DNA of 46,235 nt from Candidatus Magasanikiibacteriota bacterium (lineage in GTDB: Bacteria; Patescibacteriota; Patescibacteriia; Magasanikbacterales; UBA922), in NCBI GenBank assembly GCA_003518365.1, contig DOYU01000012.1, forward strand, positions 23,432 to 69,666, in the 5' to 3' direction. The stretch's first letter is position 1; every line of letters starts with the position of its first letter. Below the pieces are notes generated by a model. That model saw only the letters and a list, made by a program, of their open reading frames with translations, had not been told where the DNA came from and ran no database searches. Below are positions 1 to 7,412 of the stretch, one piece after another. Position numbers and translations under genes: made by a program.

Positions 1-446
1 TGTCCAAATCCCATGGCTTTATTATTCATGCCGCTCACTTGGCGTGTCATGAAAAAGAGCAAGCCCACAAGAAGCAAGAGTGGCAACAAATATGGCGCGA
101 GGACTGCCATCCAAAATAAAAACCCAGTTTGTTCTTTTATCTGAACGTCATCAATCATAGCCAGCTCTTCTGCTGTCACACCATAGGTTTGCATGAGTTC
201 AGAAAACGGCTGCCCAGATTCTTTGCGTACTTCCAATTGCGTTTCCTCTGGATTGTCGAGTGTCGCATGGATAGTGCTTCCTTGGACTTCTATTTTTGAG
301 ACGGTATCAGCCTTGATTTCTGTCACGAGGCGATTGATCCCCACGATCTCTGGTTTTTCATTGCCATATTCTGCATAGCCCCACAGTCCTGCAGCGATAA
401 ATAAGACAAGAAAAATCAACGCAAAATTCTTCAACAATTGTTTCAT
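1..446 (-). CDS. ftsH: ATP-dependent zinc metalloprotease FtsH, N-terminal part only
   Basis: Reading leftward from the ATG at 446, the frame stays open to the window edge, giving about 148 N-terminal residues. The first about 25 residues form a membrane helix. An extracytoplasmic segment follows, with phrases such as GINRLVTEIKADTVSKIEVQG. A second helix then leads into FFMTRQVSGMNNKAMGFG, the linker typical of FtsH just before its AAA+ domain. The ATPase and zinc protease domains lie outside the window. In known FtsH, membrane hexamers degrade misfolded or regulatory proteins. The gene lies directly downstream of the glycosyltransferase on the same strand, 41 bases away. The assignment rests on the two-helix layout and this linker. 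Confidence 0.9.
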   Translation of the reverse strand, partial: MKQLLKNFALIFLVLFIAAGLWGYAEYGNEKPEIVGINRLVTEIKADTVSKIEVQGSTIHATLDNPEETQLEVRKESGQPFSELMQTYGVTAEELAMIDDVQIKEQTGFLFWMAVLAPYLLPLLLLVGLLFFMTRQVSGMNNKAMGFG

Positions 447-487
447 AGAAATTGGATATTCAAAAAAACAGTCCTGCTAGTATAGGG

Positions 488-1252
488 TCAAACCCCCTCT
501 TTGTCAATGGATGTTCTGCTTTTGGCACGTCGCCAGGTTGAAGGCGCTAAATAGTTGTATGGCACGGCAAATCCAAAACACAAGTACGTGGTATTCACGA
601 CGTGCTTCGTAAGATCTTTCACGGTTCGAAAACGTCTTGACGAGGTGTCGCAGACAAGGGTCAAATCAAGGCGTGTCTTCCCATATCTATGCAATTTTCG
701 TGCAATATCAGCATCTTCACCAAAATTCAGCTCAGGATCAAAGCCAGATGTCTGTGCATATGCCTCGTGGGTACAGATCATATTGTTCCCAATAGGGCCA
801 AGCGTACCACGAGACACAAGACGTACCAGTGGCACAAACAGCATATGAAAAAACCAACACGCGGCATTATATGCGTTTCCAGCATCATACCAGCGAAATC
901 TTCCCCCCAAGCAAACAAGCCCAGGCTGCTGTTCAAAACGTTGGAGCGCTTCTGTGATATAGCGTGCCGGCAATCGGGTGTCTGCATCAATATTGAGAAT
1001 ATACTTTCCTCGCGCAGCAGCACTACCTCGTGCGCGAGCACGACCCACTCCTGGGATAGGTTCATACAGCACCAGCGCCCCATGTCCCTCGGCAATCAAT
1101 GCAGTAGTATCAGTTGACGCATTGTCAACAACGATAACCTCCAGCGACTTCGTTGTGTCAAGTGCATCGATGGCAGCAAGGCATTGAGGAAGATAATTTT
1201 CCTCATTCCGAGCTGGGATAATAATGGATACATCTATATCGTAATTCATCAT
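488..1252 (-). CDS. Family 2 glycosyltransferase
   Basis: A 254-residue GT-A fold enzyme. It opens with VSIIIPARNEENYLPQCL, the nucleotide-sugar binding start of family 2. Around residues 40-50 comes VIVVDNASTDTT, and around 90 ILNIDADTRLP, whose DAD is the metal-binding DxD. Later GGRFRW and GFDPELNFGEDADIARKL supply the acceptor-side acidic motif (ED). No convincing membrane segment is present apart from a hydrophobic stretch near residues 130-150. Such enzymes transfer a sugar from an NDP-sugar to a lipid or polysaccharide. It lies downstream of a terminator that closes the pilin run, so it may be transcribed separately, perhaps towards ftsH. The galU gene at the head of the run would provide UDP-glucose, but a shared pathway is only inference. 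Confidence 0.88.
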   Translation of the reverse strand: MMNYDIDVSIIIPARNEENYLPQCLAAIDALDTTKSLEVIVVDNASTDTTALIAEGHGALVLYEPIPGVGRARARGSAAARGKYILNIDADTRLPARYITEALQRFEQQPGLVCLGGRFRWYDAGNAYNAACWFFHMLFVPLVRLVSRGTLGPIGNNMICTHEAYAQTSGFDPELNFGEDADIARKLHRYGKTRLDLTLVCDTSSRRFRTVKDLTKHVVNTTYLCFGFAVPYNYLAPSTWRRAKSRTSIDKEGV

Positions 1253-1273
1253 GTGACTATCATTTTTTCATAG

Positions 1274-1303
1274 AAAAAATAGGATATCTGACATTCCTAT
1301 TTT
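1274..1303 (-). terminator. Intrinsic terminator closing the pilin gene run
   Basis: On the minus strand, a nine-base stem (1295-1303 pairing with 1276-1284) with a ten-base loop is followed by a run of T. It lies 12 bases after the stop of the last pilin paralog and before the glycosyltransferase. Confidence 0.7.
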
Positions 1304-1315
1304 CGTCAATGCTGG

Positions 1316-1855
1316 TTATTCGCACCCAACAGTAGTTTGTGCCCCAGCACCCCCGGCTCCACTCAGTGGATCTCCCGTCTGAGACGGCGAAATTATGGGG
1401 ACACAATCCTCATACGTTTTATCTCCGCTTGCCACAAACAACCAACGGACTACCCATGTGGCACTGTATGAGAGCAAAATAATAGCCAATCCGATAATAG
1501 CATTCCGAAGAATACTTTTCCCCTTATCTACACGATCTTCATTTCCTGCTGAAGTAAGTATGAGGTACCCTGCATATATCATATATACCAAGAAAAGTGT
1601 TCCCAGAATAACTAAGAAAGACTGAATAACAGAAGCAATGACAATACGTGGATCCTTCACACGTCCCAAATCTGCTCCTTTGTCTCCAGTAAACGCCTGC
1701 GTCTGTTTCTGAACAGCTTCATTATTATAATTCACCTGTCCATCCATATAAAATTGTTCAGTCTCCAAGCCGCCACTACCTTCCGCTCGGACTACTCCCA
1801 AAGGGATACTGAACAATATACTCAAAGAAATAATGACTTCCAAAAAACGTTTCAT
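1316..1855 (-). CDS. T4SS/VirB2-like pilin paralog 1 (last gene of the array)
   Basis: A 179-residue exported protein. The signal peptide is about residues 1-24 (FSIPLGVVRAEG). A variable stretch follows, then the family core at about residues 75-140: a first helix (LGTLFLVYMIYAGYLILTS), a polar turn AGNEDRVDKGKSIL, and a second helix (AIIGLAIILLSYSATWVV). A tail rich in Gly and Ser with two cysteines ends the protein. The core resembles the TrbC/VirB2 pilin fold: two membrane helices joined by a short charged cytoplasmic loop. In known systems such subunits polymerise into a conjugative or secretion pilus. It lies six bases downstream of the next paralog and ends at a terminator. The exact function of this CPR-type subfamily is not known to me. 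Confidence 0.85.
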   Translation of the reverse strand: MKRFLEVIISLSILFSIPLGVVRAEGSGGLETEQFYMDGQVNYNNEAVQKQTQAFTGDKGADLGRVKDPRIVIASVIQSFLVILGTLFLVYMIYAGYLILTSAGNEDRVDKGKSILRNAIIGLAIILLSYSATWVVRWLFVASGDKTYEDCVPIISPSQTGDPLSGAGGAGAQTTVGCE

Positions 1856-1861
1856 AAAATT

Positions 1862-2359
1862 TTAAAAGAGTTTAATATGAATACTCTTTTTGTAGATAGT
1901 ATCTGGCGCTTGATTATTTTCCTCATATACAGGATCGTATGTTGCGGCATTGTAGACTCTGCTTGTGACAAATCTTGTGATGCCGTATGCCAGAAGGACA
2001 ATGACCAAACCAAGCATCGCGGCAACAGCAGTACTCGTGGATTTTTTGATACGATCTTCTTCTCCATGAGAGGTCAGTCTTACATATCCCGCATATACAA
2101 TCAATACCAAAAAGAGCATTCCCATAAAACCAAGGACAATACTAATCACCCTACCAATATATTGACGAGGATCTTCTTTTTGCAATCCAGCACTTTCCCC
2201 AGCAACATCAACTTGTGTCTGTACTTGTTCTGTGAGGGTTTTTCTTTCAGGAGACGGTGCGCTAGGCTCGGCTGCATACAACACATATGGCTGTGACAAA
2301 AAAATCACAGCAAACAGGCTGAGCATACAGGTACGAGAAAGAAAAAAACGATGCATCAT
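1862..2359 (-). CDS. T4SS/VirB2-like pilin paralog 2
   Basis: 165 residues: a signal peptide (cleavage probably after VLYA, about residue 29), then a charged Pro/Glu/Gln-rich segment, then the two-helix core. The core reads VLGFMGMLFLVLIVYAGYV, LTSHGEEDRIKKSTST, then AMLGLVIVLLAYGITRFV. It diverges from its neighbours in having RLTSH in place of WMTA and STSTAV in place of the KAKKI loop. The C-terminal tail is polar and ends in a basic patch. It is separated by only five to six bases from the genes on both sides, so co-transcription is very likely. Confidence 0.83.
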   Translation of the reverse strand: MMHRFFLSRTCMLSLFAVIFLSQPYVLYAAEPSAPSPERKTLTEQVQTQVDVAGESAGLQKEDPRQYIGRVISIVLGFMGMLFLVLIVYAGYVRLTSHGEEDRIKKSTSTAVAAMLGLVIVLLAYGITRFVTSRVYNAATYDPVYEENNQAPDTIYKKSIHIKLF

Positions 2360-2364
2360 ATACC

Positions 2365-2748
2365 TTATTGAGCAGTTCGCTTAAGCAACGCAGGCACCAC
2401 AAACGCGGTAATACTGTAGGCTCCTACAGTAATAACAAGACCTATAATAGATTGCACAATAATTTTCTTTGCTTTATCAACCTGATCGCTCTCACCACGA
2501 GCAGTCATCCACAAATATCCTGCATAGACCATAAGACTTAAAAAGATAATGCCGACAAACGAAAGAATGGTCTTTACGACAACTCCCAATGTTTCTGCAA
2601 ATGTCGTATCTGTTGTATGAGCGGCATCATACCCCGCCCTGTTCGCGGTTTCTTGCGTAAGAGTACTTCCTAAATCGAGTGCATAGGCATGAGATACAAC
2701 ACCAAGATAAAAGGCTAAGGAAATGGCTATGCTAATAAATCGTTTCAT
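2365..2748 (-). CDS. T4SS/VirB2-like pilin paralog 3 (minimal form)
   Basis: At 127 residues this is close to the minimal unit: a signal peptide ending near SHAYA, about 35 exposed residues, then the core ILSFVGIIFLSLMVYAGYLW, MTARGESDQVDKAKKI and SIIGLVITVGAYSITAFV, then nine tail residues. It is most like paralog 4, which starts just upstream; both share MTARGES and DKAKKII. That fits a recent tandem duplication. No ribosome binding site is obvious, as for most genes in this run. Confidence 0.85.
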   Translation of the reverse strand: MKRFISIAISLAFYLGVVSHAYALDLGSTLTQETANRAGYDAAHTTDTTFAETLGVVVKTILSFVGIIFLSLMVYAGYLWMTARGESDQVDKAKKIIVQSIIGLVITVGAYSITAFVVPALLKRTAQ

Positions 2749-2753
2749 AAAAT

Positions 2754-3140
2754 TTATGTATTGAAGCTCTGAGTTACAAATACGGTAATAGCGTAGGCAC
2801 TCAATATAATAACAAGTCCTATCATAGAACCGGCAATAATTTTTTTGGCTTTGTCGACCGGTTCGCTCTCACCACGAGCGGTCATCCACAGATATCCAGC
2901 ATAAATCATGAGGACAAGGAAAAATAACCCGACAAGAGTCAATAATGCATTAATGACAGTACCTACCACTGAACTAAGACTACTTGTATTTCCTTCACCA
3001 ATACCAGCCCTCCCAGAAACAGTGGTCAAATGATCTGATGCATTTATCAAATTACCCTGTGCAAAGGCAGGAAAAGCAAACACCACTCCACATGCAACCA
3101 TAAGGAGTACTCCTAAGAATTTTTTTTTAAAATATGACAT
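2754..3140 (-). CDS. T4SS/VirB2-like pilin paralog 4 (minimal form)
   Basis: 128 residues. The signal peptide is about 1-28 (VVFAFPAFAQG), followed by a short Ser/Thr/Gly segment. The core is LLTLVGLFFLVLMIYAGYLW, MTARGESEPVDKAKKI, then SMIGLVIILSAYAITVFV, and the protein ends almost immediately after the second helix. It is the close twin of paralog 3, five bases downstream. The twin pair suggests that duplication of the minimal subunit is continuing in this lineage. Confidence 0.85.
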   Translation of the reverse strand: MSYFKKKFLGVLLMVACGVVFAFPAFAQGNLINASDHLTTVSGRAGIGEGNTSSLSSVVGTVINALLTLVGLFFLVLMIYAGYLWMTARGESEPVDKAKKIIAGSMIGLVIILSAYAITVFVTQSFNT

Positions 3141-3180
3141 ATATATACGAATGACTCACAAAAATGATTCTTGCTAATAA

Positions 3181-3855
3181 TTAAAATGAAAGTTCATAAC
3201 ATGTCTGGGTCGTACAAAACGTATCATACAGTGCCTGGCATTCGTTCTTTGAAGAGACGGATTGAAATTGCCATGTTCCCGATCCAAAAATTTCGTCAAA
3301 ACTCGTTGTCTTTTCGCCTTCTGTTTGGCAACTTGCTTGTGTGGTTATCCGCCACTCCCACATAGTCGCACGAAGCTCTGTTGGATTATCAGATGGATGA
3401 CGTACCTTATCAAAACAACATCCCACTTTTGTATAATCAGCAGTATCAGCACCGCTGTCGTTTCCAGTATTGGAAATCCCTTTGATCACTCTCGTTGTCA
3501 TAAAGCTCGTCAACGCATATGATCCAACAATGATGACTAATCCTATCGAAGCCCCCACAATAGTTTGTCGTGCTTTTTTGATACGTTCTTCATCCCCACG
3601 TGCAGTCATCCAATAAAACCCAGCATAGAACATGAGAATAAAAAATATAATACCTACGGATGTTAACACGCCTTTGATAATGGTCCCGGTATACGTAGGA
3701 ATATCATTCTTTGCTAACCCAGTCCTGTCAACAACATCACCGAGCATACTTGGAGCATCCGTCACTGTTTTTTTTGCTGAGACATACGATGTTGGCACAT
3801 ATACCACCATTGCAAGGACAGCAAAAAGAAAAAATTGTATGAACTTACGACTCAT
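3181..3855 (-). CDS. T4SS/VirB2-like pilin paralog 5 with a six-cysteine C-terminal domain
   Basis: 224 residues. A signal peptide (to about VSAKK, residue 28) precedes the two-helix core at about 62-125: VLTSVGIIFFILMFYAGFYW, MTARGDEERIKKARQT, GASIGLVIIVGSYALTSFM. About 85 further residues follow, with six cysteines (VGCCFDK, ASCQTE, NECQAL, TFCTT, QTCYEL) and several aromatic residues. By topology the tail lies outside the membrane with the N-terminus, so the cysteines probably form disulfides. I do not recognise the tail domain. It may be an adhesive or capping module, which is inference. Confidence 0.83.
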   Translation of the reverse strand: MSRKFIQFFLFAVLAMVVYVPTSYVSAKKTVTDAPSMLGDVVDRTGLAKNDIPTYTGTIIKGVLTSVGIIFFILMFYAGFYWMTARGDEERIKKARQTIVGASIGLVIIVGSYALTSFMTTRVIKGISNTGNDSGADTADYTKVGCCFDKVRHPSDNPTELRATMWEWRITTQASCQTEGEKTTSFDEIFGSGTWQFQSVSSKNECQALYDTFCTTQTCYELSF

Positions 3856-3881
3856 GTGCTATGGATTAAACAATCGCATCA

Positions 3882-4511
3882 TTATTTTTCTCTTGCGTAG
3901 GTAACCACATTTGCCCATCCGACTTGATTGTTGAATTTTACGACGCCCCAATGGGTAGATGGGCCAGCAAGGGCATTGCTACATTTTTCAAATTCTTCAC
4001 CATCAGGCATGGTCGCAATAACAGTACCTTGTGCACTAGGCGTTTGGACTATGGCAAGACCTGTTCCATCAGTGACTGTATTTACATACAGAGTCGTAGG
4101 CGTTTTACAGGTCAATGGTTGAGCATCAGCTTGTGGTGTTTTTACAGCATTTGCATTCACACTCTGGAAGACAAATGTCGTGATGGCATATGAAGCAAGC
4201 ACAATAATAATTCCGATAATAGCCGCAATTATCGTGTCTAATGCCTTTTTGGCATCATCCTCTTTTCCACGAGATAACATCCAACGAAATCCACCATAAA
4301 TCATTAACGCAAAAAAAATGACCGAAATCATTGAGAGTGCCGTTCCGACAACATTTCCAATAAGGGTGGGGAGACTTTTCCCATATTTGGTTAAATGGGC
4401 TGCGTCAGCAGTAGCATCTAACCCGTACGAATTATCGGCCGTACACAAAATAGGAAGAGAAAGGAAAAAAAATACTGCTACGATACTATATGTGTAAAAA
4501 AATTTCTTCAT
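3882..4511 (-). CDS. T4SS/VirB2-like pilin paralog 6 with C-terminal SH3-like domain
   Basis: 209 residues: signal peptide (about 1-25), a short spacer, the core ALSMISVIFFALMIYGGFRW, MLSRGKEDDAKKALDT, AIIGIIIVLASYAITTFV, then about 75 residues. The tail resembles a bacterial SH3 (SH3b) fold: LYVNTVTDGTGLAIVQTPS, VIATMPDGEEFEKC, and THWGVVKFNNQVGWANV. The last phrase matches the usual W-x-K-V-x-G-x-x-G-W-V strand pair. SH3b domains often bind peptidoglycan or cell-wall peptides. That would allow a pilin subunit to be anchored to the wall, but this is inference. Confidence 0.83.
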   Translation of the reverse strand: MKKFFYTYSIVAVFFFLSLPILCTADNSYGLDATADAAHLTKYGKSLPTLIGNVVGTALSMISVIFFALMIYGGFRWMLSRGKEDDAKKALDTIIAAIIGIIIVLASYAITTFVFQSVNANAVKTPQADAQPLTCKTPTTLYVNTVTDGTGLAIVQTPSAQGTVIATMPDGEEFEKCSNALAGPSTHWGVVKFNNQVGWANVVTYAREK

Positions 4512-4525
4512 AAAAATTGAGACGA

Positions 4526-4930
4526 TTAAGGAGCATTATATGGAGAATTCGTGGTCACTTCATAGAAATTTTTCACGACAAACTCCGTAATTCCATACGA
4601 CGCCAGTATGATAGCAACTCCTATCACCGCTCCCCATAAAATCTTCTTTGCCTTCTCTACCCTATCTTCATTTCCCGCAGAAGTCATCCACAGAAAGCCC
4701 GCAAAAATAACAAGGACCAGAAAAATGAGTCCAAGAAATCCAAGAACAAATTGGATGACTCGTGCAATGCTTACTCGTACATCTTGATCAGACAGACCTG
4801 TATACGAACCGTAATTCACCCCCAAAGGATCATTGGAAAGGGACGGATTTGACGCAAATGCAGGAACACTCTGGAGAAGTCCGAGACTGCCGACAAGGAT
4901 GAGGCTGATTGCGAGAAAAGTTCGTTTCAT
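4526..4930 (-). CDS. T4SS/VirB2-like pilin paralog 7
   Basis: 134 residues and the most consensus-like member. The signal peptide runs to about SVPAFAS (residue 27). A tyrosine-rich spacer (LGVNYGSYTGLSDQDV) follows, then the core VLGFLGLIFLVLVIFAGFLW, MTSAGNEDRVEKAKKI and AVIGVAIILASYGITEFV. The spacer element TGL-x-x-x-D just before the core also appears in paralogs 5 and 8, so it may be a conserved structural element. About 100 bases separate it from the next gene upstream. Confidence 0.86.
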   Translation of the reverse strand: MKRTFLAISLILVGSLGLLQSVPAFASNPSLSNDPLGVNYGSYTGLSDQDVRVSIARVIQFVLGFLGLIFLVLVIFAGFLWMTSAGNEDRVEKAKKILWGAVIGVAIILASYGITEFVVKNFYEVTTNSPYNAP

Positions 4931-5031
4931 ACGGGAGAAAGGTTATACACTTTTTTCAGGAAAAATGTACAACAACGCAATATGCGATATACGAGACCTT
5001 GCAGATGCAAGGTCTCGCATATTATGAAAGG

Positions 5032-5553
5032 TTATTGGATGTTCAAGTCAGTGTCAGAAAGGCCACTTGCACTTCCAAGTTGCTGGACGACGAATGTCGT
5101 AATACCCCATGCAAAGAGGATGATAGCAAGACCAATAATACCTGCAAAGATAGTCTTTCGCGCTTCGCCAACTTTGTCTTCATTACCGCCTGCCGTCATC
5201 CAACGGAAACCACCGATGAGGATGATAATGACAGCGATAAGACCAAGGAATCCAAGAAGTACATTGATAAGTCCGATAACAGCATCATCAAGAGCTCTGT
5301 CGCCAAGACCAATATCAGTACCGTAATCGAGTCCATATCCTGTATCTGCAGGATCATTCCCAAGTGGTGCTACGGCACATTCTCCGCCAGTACCACAGAT
5401 TTCTCCAGTATCACAGTTTGCATCCGTAGTACAAGTGTCTCCTACGTTTGCAGAGGCACCAAGAGGAATCATAAGCAATGAGAGGAAAGCAGTTGCTGCA
5501 ATCATCAATGTGACTCTATATTTTGATATTCCAAAAAGAATTGTATTTGTCAT
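5032..5553 (-). CDS. T4SS/VirB2-like pilin paralog 8, with its own strong ribosome binding site
   Basis: I start at the ATG at 5553 (173 residues), not at an earlier in-frame codon, because a clear GGGGGTGA lies five bases before it. The signal peptide ends at about LGASA. A compact cysteine module follows (GDTCTTDANCDTG, EICGTGGECAV: four cysteines), then LDYGTDIGLGDRALDD. The core is LLGFLGLIAVIIILIGGFRW, MTAGGNEDKVGEARKT, GIIGLAIILFAWGITTFV. It is the only pilin paralog here with a good Shine-Dalgarno, and it is preceded by a 174-base spacer with hairpins. It may therefore be the most highly translated subunit of the set, which is inference. Confidence 0.86.
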   Translation of the reverse strand: MTNTILFGISKYRVTLMIAATAFLSLLMIPLGASANVGDTCTTDANCDTGEICGTGGECAVAPLGNDPADTGYGLDYGTDIGLGDRALDDAVIGLINVLLGFLGLIAVIIILIGGFRWMTAGGNEDKVGEARKTIFAGIIGLAIILFAWGITTFVVQQLGSASGLSDTDLNIQ

Positions 5554-5727
5554 GAATGTCACCCCCTTTCCTGGGTAAAGATAGACACACAAAAACTTGT
5601 GTAGGACGCATATTGCGTCAAATTCTATAGGATATATCTAGCCCACAGAATTCGACGAAACATATTTTTTTATACCTGCCCGTATTGTATCAGCATTACA
5701 CACGAATGTCACGTTCTTTTCCACACA
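5554..5727 (-). promoter_or_regulatory. Leader between pilin paralogs 8 and 9 with two small inverted repeats
   Basis: This is the widest gap inside the pilin run. It has a perfect six-base inverted repeat GACGCA/TGCGTC with a three-base spacer (5605-5619), shaped like an operator. A second repeat, ACACAA/TTGTGT with a four-base loop, lies at 5587-5602. A strong ribosome binding site follows. Several TATA-like blocks (5650-5675) could be -10 elements, but no clean -35/-10 pair was found. An internal promoter here is plausible but unproven. Confidence 0.4.
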
Positions 5728-6696
5728 TTACTTTTTCACACAATTGGTTGTGGTCTTTACGAGGTAATTCTTCGATGCCCAGCCTTCTACATTTTCAAAA
5801 AAAACATGATAGTACTGTCCTTTTGTCTCTGTGACTAGGATACAATCAGATCCTTTTTTCAATTTTTTTTCAGTCGCTTTTGCTGATGACGTCGGCTCTG
5901 TTCGAATGGGAATCGATCCTGTTGCTTTGCCATATTTGTAATACTCACCCTGTTGTGTTGACGTTTGTGAAGCAGTATTGTTTGCGACGGGACTTGGTCC
6001 TCCACACCCAGCAGCAGACACGTCTTGTGACGTCATACGCTGTATCTCCGTGGATAGCACCCATCCTAGCACGGTAGGATTTGTTGGATCCTTAATTTCA
6101 ATATAATTATTTTCTTGTTTCCCTGTAGCGACGATACAATTTACGCCCGGAGATTTTTGAAAAGGGATGGTCGACCGTAATACAACATTGGTTTTTGGTT
6201 CAACCCACAAAGAAATAGTTTTTCCATCAACTTGCTGATAATAATCGGTGGTCACCTGAGTTTCACTCGTTCCATTCACAGAGGTATTCTCCAACGAAGC
6301 ATTACCCGTTAAACCTGAAATAAGCGTATATATGATGCCATATGCACCAAAAATCACAAACAGCCCAATGACTGCCCAAATCATCGTCTCAGTCCCCTTT
6401 TTCACTCGTTCTGCATTCCCAGCAGAAAGCAGCCAATACGCACCACCAACGAGAAAGACCAATAACGTCAGAGAACCTGCAACAGCAAGCCCCTTAAACA
6501 CAGCATTTCCTAATATCAGTCGAATATCAGTGACGCCACTCGTGCTTGAGTCGGTTCCACCAATAGGATTAACCAAACGTACTTGTGTCACAGGTATATT
6601 TTTCGAGGCATATGCAGAGGTCGGTACAAGGACCATGAATGAAAAGACAACCACGGATAGCATGACTCTGACAAATGATGTTTTTTTATAAAACAT
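5728..6696 (-). CDS. T4SS/VirB2-like pilin paralog 9 with two C-terminal SH3-like repeats
   Basis: I prefer the ATG at 6696 (322 residues); an in-frame GTG lies 15 bases upstream. The signal peptide ends at about TSAYASK. The core is VAGSLTLLVFLVGGAYWLLS, AGNAERVKKGTETM, AVIGLFVIFGAYGIIYTL. Two related about 75-residue modules follow. The first runs from SLWVEPKTNVVLRST to VLGWVLSTEIQ, the second from SIPIRTEPTSSAKAT through GSDCILV to VEGWASKNYLV. Both have the SH3b pattern (LR/IR-x-x-P, a central hydrophobic strand, GWV/GWA), with a Gln/Ser/Thr linker between them. Each has one cysteine at an equivalent place. The tails of this protein and paralog 6 suggest repeated cell-wall-binding domains. 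Confidence 0.84.
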   Translation of the reverse strand: MFYKKTSFVRVMLSVVVFSFMVLVPTSAYASKNIPVTQVRLVNPIGGTDSSTSGVTDIRLILGNAVFKGLAVAGSLTLLVFLVGGAYWLLSAGNAERVKKGTETMIWAVIGLFVIFGAYGIIYTLISGLTGNASLENTSVNGTSETQVTTDYYQQVDGKTISLWVEPKTNVVLRSTIPFQKSPGVNCIVATGKQENNYIEIKDPTNPTVLGWVLSTEIQRMTSQDVSAAGCGGPSPVANNTASQTSTQQGEYYKYGKATGSIPIRTEPTSSAKATEKKLKKGSDCILVTETKGQYYHVFFENVEGWASKNYLVKTTTNCVKK

Positions 6697-6722
6697 AACA
6701 AACCAACACACAAATAAATATA

Positions 6723-7403
6723 CTACTTTATGATACGAAATTGACTTGATACTCCGACGACGTCGAGAATAAAACTAATCAGGGCATACGCACTAAACGC
6801 AATAATCAATCCTACAATAGCAGCCACCAAAATATCTTTCCCTTTTTTTACTCTTTCGCTATTCCCCATGGAAAGAATCATCATAAATCCACCATAGACA
6901 AAAAACACAAATGCTAACGACCCTATAATACCAAGAGCAAATGTCCCAATATTGATGACCAACTGTAATAAATCATTCACATTTCTACACGTCCCGGTAA
7001 ATGCACAATCTGGCAAAGGGCCTGCGTACCCTGCTGGTCTATTATATGAAGAAATATCAATAGCTGCATTTACCGGTTTTGCGGTACTCGAGTTCTCGGC
7101 ACTGGTGTCTGATTGTGTAGCAGCATCAGTCCGCCACGAACATCCCAACAAGACCCCACTAGCAGTCGATTGATCAACACAATCACTCTCACTTTGCAAT
7201 TCTGCTATCTGAACAGGTTCACCTGATGCTTCACCTGGCTTACCCGGGTCTTCAATATAACAAAAGCATGCACCTTCAATAGCCGCAATCTGCTCTGGTG
7301 TAGCCGCAATCTGCGCATGTACTCTTGCTGGGGAAAAAAATACAAACACACCCGCGAGGAGGAGAAAGCATATACGTTGTACAGTGAAATAGTTATCCTT
7401 CAT
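6723..7403 (-). CDS. T4SS/VirB2-like pilin paralog 10 with N-terminal cysteine module
   Basis: I use the ATG at 7403 (226 residues); a TTG nine bases upstream is less likely. After the signal peptide (to about RVHAQ) comes a module with CFC near its start, then SESDC and LLGCSW. This is the same CxC...C...C order seen in paralog 12. A low-complexity Ser/Thr/Asn linker follows, then DCAFTGTCRNVNDLL, then the core ALGIIGSLAFVFFVYGGFMM, SMGNSERVKKGKDI, AIVGLIIAFSAYALISFI. It follows the solute-binding protein gene by nine bases and so is almost certainly co-transcribed with it. Confidence 0.84.
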   Translation of the reverse strand: MKDNYFTVQRICFLLLAGVFVFFSPARVHAQIAATPEQIAAIEGACFCYIEDPGKPGEASGEPVQIAELQSESDCVDQSTASGVLLGCSWRTDAATQSDTSAENSSTAKPVNAAIDISSYNRPAGYAGPLPDCAFTGTCRNVNDLLQLVINIGTFALGIIGSLAFVFFVYGGFMMILSMGNSERVKKGKDILVAAIVGLIIAFSAYALISFILDVVGVSSQFRIIK

Positions 7404-7412
7404 ACATACCAA

